From positions 513,348 to 577,347 of the forward strand of contig NZ_JBLBVM010000056.1 in NCBI RefSeq assembly GCF_047250385.1: a DNA stretch of 64,000 nucleotides. Reading direction: 5' to 3'. The notes beneath the pieces are model-generated. The model did not search any database and was not told where the DNA came from. It worked only from the letters and a program-made list of their open reading frames with translations. Made by a program: the position numbers and the translations under genes. Shown here in pieces: positions 25,649 to 33,800 of the stretch (position 1 is its first letter; every line of letters starts with the position of its first letter). This stretch comes from Glaciecola sp047250385. Its GTDB lineage: Bacteria > Pseudomonadota > Gammaproteobacteria > Enterobacterales > Alteromonadaceae.

Positions 25649-27553
25649 ATGTCTTATCAAACAGAATATCAAGCATCCATAGATTCACCTGAAGCTTTTT
25701 GGGCTGACAAAGCTGCCCAGTTACCTTGGTTTCAAACACCACAACAGATTCTGTCAGAAGACGAAAATGGGATTGCACGATGGTTTGCTGATGGCGAAAT
25801 GAATACTTGTTACATGGCACTTGATTATCATGTTGAACAAGGGCGTGGTGAGCAAACAGCTCTGATTTACGACTCTCCCGTTACCGAATCAAAAATGCAA
25901 TTTAGCTACTCAGAATTACTTGATAAAGTGTCACGATTTGCAGGCTTGATGCAAGCTAATGGTCTTAGTAAAGGCGATAGAGTTGTAATTTACATGCCGA
26001 TGATTACTGAAGCTGTAGTTGCAATGTTGGCCGCGGCTCGAATAGGCGCAGTGCATTCAGTTGTCTTCGGTGGATTCTCAGCTCACGAACTCGCTGTTCG
26101 GATTGATGACGCGCAACCAAAGTTACTCATTACCGCGTCTTGTGGTGTTGAAGTAAACCGCATTATTGAATACAAACCAATGGTTGACGAAGCCATTAAG
26201 CTAAGCACTCACAAGCCCAACAAAGTCATTTTATTGCAACGTGAACAATGTATTGCTGAGATGCAAAATGGACGCGACATTGATTGGGCTGAAGCTGTGA
26301 AAACTGCGCAAACAGTAGAGTGTGTTAGCGTGAAAGGCACCGACCCGCTTTACGTGTTGTATACTTCAGGAACAACAGGTAAACCAAAAGGCGTTGTAAG
26401 AGATAATGGAGGACATGCTGTAGCGCTCAAATACTCCATGTCAGCCGTTTACGACATGCAAGCAGGCGACGTATTTTGGGCTGCGTCAGATGTGGGCTGG
26501 GTTGTTGGACACTCTTATATTGTTTACGCCCCATTGCTGCACGGTTGCACAACCTTAGTTTACGAAGGTAAACCTGTCAGAACCCCTGATGCAGGTGCAT
26601 TCTGGCGAGTCATTGAAGAATATAACGTGAATGCAATATTTGCCGCTCCCACTGCGTTCAGAGCCATTCGTAAAGAAGATCCCGAGGCAAGTTTGTTAGC
26701 TAATTATAACCTCTCTAGCCTGCAAAGCATTTTTATGGCCGGTGAACGCCTTGATCCGCCAACCTATGATTGGACAAGAGAGAAGACTGGCAAACCTGTG
26801 ATTGATCATTGGTGGCAAACAGAAACAGGTTGGGCAATTGCAGCAAACTTAGTGGGAATCGAAAATTTACCGACTAAACCAGGCTCAGCGACGAAACCAG
26901 TTCCTGGATTTAATGTCCAAATACTGGATAACAATGGCAAACAAGTACCCGCAAATACACAGGGCTCAATTGCAATTAAATTGCCTCTCCCACCTAGCTG
27001 CTTGGCGACCATCTGGGGTGACTTCGATCGCTTCGCCACTGGTTATTTAACTGAATACCCAGGTTACTATTGCTCTGGCGACGGAGGATACTTCGACGAA
27101 GATGGCTATTTATTTGTAATGGGCCGAACCGATGATGTAATCAACGTTGCTGGCCATCGCCTATCGACAGGCGAAATGGAAGAGATTTTGGCCGCGCACG
27201 AAGCCGTTGCAGAATGCAGTGTCATTGGCGTTTACGATAGTTTAAAGGGTCAAGTACCTGTCGGTTTAGCGCTGTTGAAAGATGGCGCAACGATTTCTGA
27301 AGCTGACCTCCAAGCAGAATTAGTAAGTATGGTTAGAAAAGAAATTGGTGCTGTTGCATGCTTAAAACAAACGATTGTAGTACCTCGACTGCCGAAGACT
27401 CGTTCGGGTAAAATATTGCGTAAATTACTGCGTCAAATTGCTGAGGATCAAGATTTCATTGTGCCTTCGACCATTGACGATCCGGCCAGTGTTGACGAAA
27501 TTAAAGCAATTATGCGGAGTAATGGCTTGGTTAAACCGATTGCAGATAAGTGA
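25649..27553 (+). CDS. prpE: Propionyl-CoA synthetase (acetyl-CoA synthetase family)
   Basis: Activates propionate (and more slowly acetate) with ATP and CoA. A 634-residue ANL-superfamily ligase: the AMP-binding motif YTSGTTGKPKGVVRDNGGHA carries the RDNGGH variant seen in PrpE, followed by WWQTETGW, YCSGDGGYFDEDGYLFVMGR, the hinge DDVINVAGHRLSTGEMEE, and the acylatable catalytic lysine in PKTRSGKILRKLLRQ. This fits PrpE better than Acs. AAAAGGTAACTC precedes the ATG. The usual prpBCD genes are not beside it, so the 2-methylcitrate pathway, if present, is encoded elsewhere. Confidence 0.88.
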   Translation: MSYQTEYQASIDSPEAFWADKAAQLPWFQTPQQILSEDENGIARWFADGEMNTCYMALDYHVEQGRGEQTALIYDSPVTESKMQFSYSELLDKVSRFAGLMQANGLSKGDRVVIYMPMITEAVVAMLAAARIGAVHSVVFGGFSAHELAVRIDDAQPKLLITASCGVEVNRIIEYKPMVDEAIKLSTHKPNKVILLQREQCIAEMQNGRDIDWAEAVKTAQTVECVSVKGTDPLYVLYTSGTTGKPKGVVRDNGGHAVALKYSMSAVYDMQAGDVFWAASDVGWVVGHSYIVYAPLLHGCTTLVYEGKPVRTPDAGAFWRVIEEYNVNAIFAAPTAFRAIRKEDPEASLLANYNLSSLQSIFMAGERLDPPTYDWTREKTGKPVIDHWWQTETGWAIAANLVGIENLPTKPGSATKPVPGFNVQILDNNGKQVPANTQGSIAIKLPLPPSCLATIWGDFDRFATGYLTEYPGYYCSGDGGYFDEDGYLFVMGRTDDVINVAGHRLSTGEMEEILAAHEAVAECSVIGVYDSLKGQVPVGLALLKDGATISEADLQAELVSMVRKEIGAVACLKQTIVVPRLPKTRSGKILRKLLRQIAEDQDFIVPSTIDDPASVDEIKAIMRSNGLVKPIADK

Positions 27554-27606
27554 TAGGCTTACGCAACTACGAAGAATGTCGTTCATTATGCTGAATATGC
27601 GACGAC

Positions 27607-27692
27607 ATGAGATGAAAGCACGATGCTAATTCCACGCTATGAAAGCACGGCAATACTATTTAGTAAAACCCATCAGTGCACTTTCATCTCAT
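27607..27692. repeat. Inverted repeat between prpE and the RDD operon
   Basis: ATGAGATGAAAG (27607-27618) and CTTTCATCTCAT (27681-27692) are 12-bp perfect inverted repeats 62 bp apart. The stem extends inward with CAC/GTG after a one-base bulge. It separates two convergent transcription units (prpE and the leftward GYF_2-RDD gene). It could be a folded 3' element or a relic of a small mobile repeat. Confidence 0.4.
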
Positions 27693-27704
27693 AAATACCT
27701 TTTC

Positions 27705-28361
27705 TTACTTGCTCACGACAAAGGTCTTCGCCATGATGTCATGCAAGCCTTGTTTCTTTTCTGTAAACGCGGCCATAATAAAACCAATTAACAGTATGCT
27801 TGATAGCAGCTTTCCAGCATGTCTGCCGGTTGCGTGTAAAAATGATAGCTTGTTACCTTCATCATCGCACACTTTCATACCAAGCCATTTTTTACCTAAT
27901 GTGGCTTGCGCCGCACTGCTTTCTTGTAATGAAAAATAAAGCCAAACAATGAGAATACCAATAAGGTTTAGCATTTGTTCACTGCCAATTCCAACTACTA
28001 AAGCTAATACAACTATTCCTAAGTTGCAGATAACCATATCTATTAGGAACGCGCCAAGTCGTGCGAAAAAAGACGGATAAACGCTTGCAGACTCTTCGTG
28101 CACAACTACATGAGGGGTAACAGGTGCATTCGGTACTCTCTGTGTACTAGATGCATCAACTATAGCTTCATCATTCGCTGTTAAACCGGTAATGTTTTCG
28201 ATGTTTACCCAATCACTCAAACCTTCAGCCCACAAGACTGTAGTCTCTTTCGGCAATTTGTAACTGATGGCTAACTCTTGAATTTGCTCCACACTTACAG
28301 GCCCATGTTTCTCGCCATCACCTGTTGAGTAGAACCACTGTTGATGCTCATTTATGTTCAT
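27705..28361 (-). CDS. GYF_2 (DUF4339) plus RDD domain membrane protein
   Basis: A 218-residue fusion. Residues ~8-55 (WFYSTGDGEKHGPVSVEQIQEL, LWAEGLSDWVNI) match the GYF_2/DUF4339 module, a small domain thought to bind peptides. Residues ~92-215 are an RDD domain with about three membrane helices: FFARLGAFLIDMVI holds the Arg and the Asp, and LGKKWLGMKV and GLHDIMAKTFVV complete the signature. Last gene of an operon transcribed leftward (zinc-ribbon membrane protein, M48 peptidase, this gene; 14-bp gap upstream). RDD proteins are often transport-related, but the function here is unknown. Confidence 0.82.
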   Translation of the reverse strand: MNINEHQQWFYSTGDGEKHGPVSVEQIQELAISYKLPKETTVLWAEGLSDWVNIENITGLTANDEAIVDASSTQRVPNAPVTPHVVVHEESASVYPSFFARLGAFLIDMVICNLGIVVLALVVGIGSEQMLNLIGILIVWLYFSLQESSAAQATLGKKWLGMKVCDDEGNKLSFLHATGRHAGKLLSSILLIGFIMAAFTEKKQGLHDIMAKTFVVSK

Positions 28362-28375
28362 TACATTTCCTTCTT

Positions 28376-29335
28376 TTATTTAGTTGCAATGTATTGATTT
28401 AGGTTATTAATCCGTGTATCTATTTCTGGGTGCGACTTCAGCCATTCAGGCATACCATCGGTTCCAGAGGCTCGCCCCAATTTTGACAGGGCATGAGCTA
28501 AATTTGTCGGTTTGATACCTGCCTCGATAAGTAGGTCAGCCCCATATAAATCAGCTTCAGTTTCAAGGCCTCTAGAGTACTTTAATGCGTATAATGTCTT
28601 TAATGGAAAAGCTACATCCCCTCCAGCGCTGAATATAAGAGTGACCACACTACTTAAGCCCATATCTGCATACAATGACTTCAAGCCATGCTTTAACTCA
28701 ACGTGTTGTATTTCATGGGCTAAGACACCTTTCAGTTCGCCCTCGGATAGTAAGTCATACAATCCTTGATATACAACAATGTAACCACCTGGCAGTGCAA
28801 AGGCTTGTGAATCAGAATCGTTCAGCAAATAAAATTTATATTCATACTCGGAGCGCGGATACATTGACGAAACAAGTGATTGTCCCAATTGTTGTATTCG
28901 ATAGCTAGTCTGATTACTGTCACTGATTCTCTCTAACTCCATTACTACGGGGGCACTGAGAGAGCGTTCAAGTTTTACGCTAGTTATGGAAGCTAAGTAT
29001 GAAGTGATGCCATTGCTAGCGTTAATGATTAACAGCACGGAAACAAATGATGCAATGACAATAAAATAAACAACGGGCTTACTTAACCATTTTATAGGGT
29101 GAGCACGCTGTATTTTGGGTCGATTATGCGTATTAGAATTTTCATGAATTGCCTTATACGAGCTTTTGCTTACACGATTCTTTAATGGCAAATCCGGCAT
29201 ATTTGTCTGAATCGTTGACTTGGTGTTTGGCTCAAGCACATCATGTGCTGTATTTTGCGAAGTGCCACATGAAGGGCATTTAAGCATTGTATCTGGAAAG
29301 GAGAAATTGCAATTTGCACAATGTAAAGTAGCCAT
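28376..29335 (-). CDS. Membrane-anchored M48-family zinc metallopeptidase with N-terminal zinc ribbon
   Basis: A 319-residue protein. A zinc ribbon occupies the N-terminus (Cys6, Cys9, Cys20, Cys23). One membrane helix lies at about 86-104, then an M48 peptidase domain. The active site is HEIQH at 207-211, the third zinc ligand is the Glu in LETEADLYGADL, and the late SHPEIDTRI is usual for this family. Related M48 enzymes (HtpX, BepA, LoiP) degrade misfolded membrane or envelope proteins. It is preceded by a zinc-ribbon membrane protein one base away and followed by the GYF_2-RDD gene, so the three are cotranscribed and probably act in one membrane complex. Confidence 0.85.
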   Translation of the reverse strand: MATLHCANCNFSFPDTMLKCPSCGTSQNTAHDVLEPNTKSTIQTNMPDLPLKNRVSKSSYKAIHENSNTHNRPKIQRAHPIKWLSKPVVYFIVIASFVSVLLIINASNGITSYLASITSVKLERSLSAPVVMELERISDSNQTSYRIQQLGQSLVSSMYPRSEYEYKFYLLNDSDSQAFALPGGYIVVYQGLYDLLSEGELKGVLAHEIQHVELKHGLKSLYADMGLSSVVTLIFSAGGDVAFPLKTLYALKYSRGLETEADLYGADLLIEAGIKPTNLAHALSKLGRASGTDGMPEWLKSHPEIDTRINNLNQYIATK

Positions 29336-29336
29336 A

Positions 29337-30302
29337 TCAGGTATTCACTTCTGTATTTTCGACTAAATTATTGTCAATGATAAAATTCGTCGCCTTGCTC
29401 ATTTGAAAAATAATAATGAGGGTTGTGGGGACGATAAAATAAGTAATAACGCTATTCACTATAGGAATGGCTAACATAGGTAACAACACACATTGCGCTA
29501 AGAATATTTGCTTATTTACATATGGCATCGTGCCTTTCTCATGGTAAGTCGTAAACAATTGATAGTCTTTACTCCAGCCCCAAAGAGATTGAAAAACCCA
29601 ATAAACATTGAACACTGGAACGAAAAGCAAACCTACTGCTAGTCCTGATGAAGTTCGTGCCGTCGTGTTTTGAAGCACTTCCCAAGCGCGATACAAAGAA
29701 ATACAAAAAATCACAATTGTTGCCATATAAAATAGAAAATAAATGATTGTGAACAACATAGATTCAACAGCAAAAAGCTCGCCACTTGGATCAAAAATTG
29801 CTGTTAGTTGGCCTGATACGAAGGCGCCTAATGTACCAAGTACCGAGATGAGATAAAAAGAAATAAGTAGTTTGCTATTAACTTTTTTGAATTTTGGTTT
29901 TACGTTGGTTTGCGCTTTTGTTTTTGTGGTTATTTTTAATGGTGGTGGCTGTATTGGCTGCGCTGATTCTTGTGAGCGATTTTCTGTGGACGTTTGTATT
30001 TGTGATGCATCCACTGAAGTTAGTTGAATTGGTGCTGTTAATTCTGGAGGCTCTGGTACTGGTGTTTGAGTTTCTGATAGCGTCGCTGTAGATGACATCT
30101 CGGTGATTTTTGGTAATGGCGGAGGCATGGTTGTTACCGGCGGAGGTGTCTCTACACAATGCGACGTTTCAATGTTATCCGTGGAATTGTGATGCGCGGC
30201 TTTTGTTTTGTTTTTCTCATTTTTTGTATTACTAATCGAACCGCATGAAGGACAAAGTAATTCTTCCGTATTGTTTTTTTTACCGCATTTTTGACACAAC
30301 AT
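29337..30302 (-). CDS. Zinc-ribbon membrane protein, DUF4328-like
   Basis: From ATG 30302 the protein begins MLCQKCGKKNNTEELLCPSC, a zinc ribbon with two CxxC pairs. A proline/threonine-rich linker (~40-145) and about four to five membrane helices follow. The SLYRAWEVLQN and FVPVFNVYWVFQSLWGWSKD segments resemble DUF4328 proteins, but the family call is tentative. The frame stays open upstream to ATGs at 30353 and 30419. Those lie in duplicated DNA derived from another gene's leader (see 30322-30339), so 30302, exactly at the zinc ribbon, is preferred. First gene of the three-gene membrane operon, probably served by the promoter-like sequence at 30451-30477. Confidence 0.7.
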   Translation of the reverse strand: MLCQKCGKKNNTEELLCPSCGSISNTKNEKNKTKAAHHNSTDNIETSHCVETPPPVTTMPPPLPKITEMSSTATLSETQTPVPEPPELTAPIQLTSVDASQIQTSTENRSQESAQPIQPPPLKITTKTKAQTNVKPKFKKVNSKLLISFYLISVLGTLGAFVSGQLTAIFDPSGELFAVESMLFTIIYFLFYMATIVIFCISLYRAWEVLQNTTARTSSGLAVGLLFVPVFNVYWVFQSLWGWSKDYQLFTTYHEKGTMPYVNKQIFLAQCVLLPMLAIPIVNSVITYFIVPTTLIIIFQMSKATNFIIDNNLVENTEVNT

Positions 30303-30321
30303 CTGCTTATAATTTTCCTTG

Positions 30322-30339
30322 CTACTCTTCAAATTCCAT
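30322..30339 (-). pseudogene. Five-codon relic of a TIR-type gene start (MEFEE-stop)
   Basis: Read leftward, ATG GAA TTT GAA GAG TAG gives MEFEE then a stop. The complete TIR gene at 34903 begins with the same five residues, and the surrounding bases match (TTCAAATTCCAT and TAAGACTACC in both). This is the 5' stub left by a duplication or replacement of a TIR-type gene, now fused to the leader of the zinc-ribbon operon. Confidence 0.65.
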
Positions 30340-30450
30340 CTAAGACTACCCATCTTCACTATTACTTTGGACGTTTGATTAGTTAGTTTCGATAAATACA
30401 CTTGAGCATAGAATACCAACCATTTCGAATTTCTCTTGGAGTTTAACTAA

Positions 30451-30477
30451 GTTATATTTTACACCCTAATAAATCAA
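30451..30477 (-). promoter_or_regulatory. Candidate promoter of the zinc-ribbon/M48/RDD operon (copy B)
   Basis: On the minus strand TTGATT and TATAAC are separated by 15 bp within a 45-bp block (30442-30486) about 80% identical to the block upstream of the TIR gene (35012-35056). Both hexamers are conserved between the copies. The spacer is shorter than the usual 17 bp, so the assignment is tentative. Confidence 0.35.
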
Positions 30478-30623
30478 TTAATATTTCCGCAGACTTATGT
30501 AATGGAATCATTAAGATACTTAAGTACAATAAGATTACGATAAACAACAAAACAGTACATGCTATTTTCTGTCTTCGTTAGTGAACCTTGCTTATAAAAG
30601 GTAGCACCTTGTCGATACTATAA

Positions 30624-30768
30624 TTATCTCGTCCCAAATATCTTATCACCCGCATCACCTAGACCGGGCAATATATAACCTTGCTCATTTAAACGATCAT
30701 CAACAGCGGCTACATAAATATCTACATCTGGATGCGCTTCCTGCACCACTTTAATTCCCTCAGGAAAA
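30624..30768 (-). pseudogene. upp: Duplicated 3' fragment of upp (uracil phosphoribosyltransferase)
   Basis: About 145 bp match the 3' end of the intact upp at 35164 with roughly 92% identity and keep the frame to the stop. The encoded tail (VDIYVAAVDDRLNEQGYILP... GDKIFGTR) differs from the full gene by a single Ala-to-Val; the other ten differences I count are silent. Homology ends abruptly at CTCAGGA. Such a pattern of silent changes suggests the fragment came from a functional upp of another lineage and did not decay in place. It marks one border of the TIR-gene segment. Confidence 0.85.
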
Positions 30769-30898
30769 CTTGAGTGCTGGCTTCATTACCGCATTGCTGA
30801 CCAAACATTTACTTTTAAAAAACCTTATTTCTATGTTTTAGGGAAATTTAATATTTCCTCTGAAATAACTACCAAACCAACTAATTGAAGTGAAATAT

Positions 30899-33800
30899 TT
30901 ATGCAGCCTCGTCAGCAGGTTTTTCTTCAGCTTTATTCATATCGACGCCAAATACTTCATGTGAAATCCGATTGAAGTCTGCATGCTGAATACCTTTTTC
31001 TTGTAAAGATTTAAAATCATCCACAATAATGTCATCCCAAACTTTACTACCGCTTACAGTTTGTCCTTTAAATTTTTCATAAACCAATTTTGCTGCATCA
31101 TAATTCCCTGATAACAAGTATGCATGAGCTAAATTAGTATGGAGCGTAATTCTAGTTTCAGAACTTTCATCCAATAGTAGAATGACTTTATTCAGCGTTG
31201 TAGATACGTCCCGAACATCTTTGGTAAGCAACATATACCATGACCAACCAAGGTAGTATTCAGCATTTTCTCTTATCAATGCTATGTTTTTCTCGTTAGC
31301 ATCGGCATTGATTAAATTGATGTTTAAAGCATCAAAAAAGCTTAGGTAATATTTAGCAGCATCTTCAGGGCGCTCGTTCTTATCACTAATACTTGCAGCT
31401 TCGTGTACAAAATGTCTAAAGAAACTCTGAAACTCTGCAGATTGCCCACGGCTAACAATAGTTGTAATCGCTTCGTCTGCAATCCCAAGTGCTTCAGAAT
31501 AGCGATTTTCATAAACGAGGGTTTTCAGTACTTTATTGAACAAAACCAGCACGTCACGTGGGTAGTTCTTATGATTTGGGTCAAGCTGTAATTCATTTTT
31601 GAACAGTTCTAGACTCTTATTGTAAAGACTTAATGCTGTTTTCGAGTCGTTGCGAGCAAAGCGGATATCTCCAAGTTTTTGGTAGGATATGATGTAATAT
31701 CGGTTTATTTCGTTTGTACTATTTGAAAACCCAAGATTTGTCATATTTCTTAGTAATCTTTGGGCGATAACGAGTGAGCCTTCGGCTGTTTCATATGCTT
31801 TTTCCATGCGCCTTGTTGCAGTTTGATCCTGCTCACTAGAAGCCTTTACAGCTCTCTTTATAGAATTGTTTCCTTCAACAAAATAAGTGAACGCAATTTT
31901 ACTATGATGCGATACAACATCTTCTTTATTTAAGTAAGTCAATTCAAAGTCAAATATACGTTTATACTCAGAGTAGATCTGTGAATCTTTTTCTCTTAGC
32001 TCTTCATCACTTAAACTAAGTAATATTTTTTCAGCAAGTTTTACCTTATGTAAGGCCTGTGCTTCATCATTACTAATTGCGAGTAATTCCCCTACAGATA
32101 AATATGTTGAAACCAAGTCGAGCTCAAAACCAAGTGTATCGAATTCGTTTCCCGTAATGAATTTATTTAATAACTCAATCTTAGCGAGCTTAATTTCTAT
32201 CAGTTTATTTCGAACTTGTGTTACTTTTTCTAAGCGAGTATATAGTCCAATGGCTATCAGCGTAGCGTGGTTAACTTCCTTTTCTGAATCTACGTCCTCT
32301 GTTGATATGTTGAATAAGGAAACTAATTCTTTATGATTCTCATTTAATGACTGAGTGCTTAGTAAGACTCGTTTTGCCAATAAAAAGCTACTCGTATCCG
32401 TTTTTAGTGCGAACTCTTTTGCCATTTCATATTCTTCATTCAATGCGAGTGCTAAAACTTTGAACTCGATTAATTCTGTTTCCATATTCTCGATTTCTGA
32501 TTGAGAGCTAAACCATTCAATAGCAGCTAAAGCATTTTTAAAAAGCCCATCCTGAATTAATGAGGAAATAATATATTTTGCGACTCTGATATCGAAGTTA
32601 TCAACTAGCTTATTCTCTTCAACGGTATAGGTTTGCATCTCTTTGAATTGTTCTAAACCGGTCAGTTGCGCGCGCGTAAACTTTCTATCCAACAAATAAT
32701 AAAAAGCGTTAAATGCCATTTCTAGTTGTTCTTTTTCTGACTTTCCGTTTTCATCACTATTTAGCTCACTCACTGCTAAATGATTTCGTTGTAAAGAAGG
32801 GTTCAAAAAAATGTACAGACGAGCATAACTTTCAGTAATAAAATCACTTTTACCTCTTACAAATACTGTCGTTCTTTTCAAGGTGTTTGTTTTATGGAAA
32901 ATGCTTTTAATAGTAGGGTCTTTGTAATCGAAATCATGTTTACAATTACTATTCTTGTCAAAAGCAAAAATAATAACAAGGCAATCATCGCTATCTAAAT
33001 TATTTTTCCCTACAAAGTAATATTGGTAAGAGGTGGCCGCTTTACTCACTTCTTGCGAATCTTTAGTATTTTTAGACATACTTTTCTGAAAGTACCTACC
33101 CGTTTGTATTCGTTTAAACAAAGGAACAGTTGAATCAGCAATGTTTTCAACAATGAGATCACGAGATCTATAAAACCTCTCTTTTTCACTTTCAGGATAC
33201 TCCGCAAGACTTAGATGCGTATTCATAAAAGTGTAGAGTTTATTCTTATCTATTTTATAATTACCGTCCTGCACAAAATCAATAATTGACCTTTCCCAAT
33301 CAGGTGCTGCTGTCGCAAGAGCTCTATAAATATCGTGGCCGGAGATGACATCATCAGCCTTTTCCGAGCGCTGACTTTTCTCTTCCATCTCAATTAACAT
33401 TGAAATCGCCATTTCATAATTTGGCGCTTCATATACTGGCATGATTAATTCAATGATACTCAGTCGACTTATTAGTTCATCTGACTCAATTTTCGCAACA
33501 AAACCAATAATGTCAGTAAATAAATTTTGTAAACCTTGCAAATCTAGAACATCAAGAGACTCAAGGTACAACTGCTTTTGCACATTTGGGACATCGATGC
33601 TCTTTATCATTATAGTAAGGAGCTTTATCATGGCTTCTTTATTGCCCCAGTTTTTACCTAGAAAAGCGGCAACCTCAGTTTGACTGCTAAAGATCTCATT
33701 TATATTTATTAATCTATCTATAACTGGCGTTGAGTGAAGCTCTTTGGTAATTAACAAAGAGGATAATAATTGTAGTGAGGACAAGCTGTAATATTTCTGA

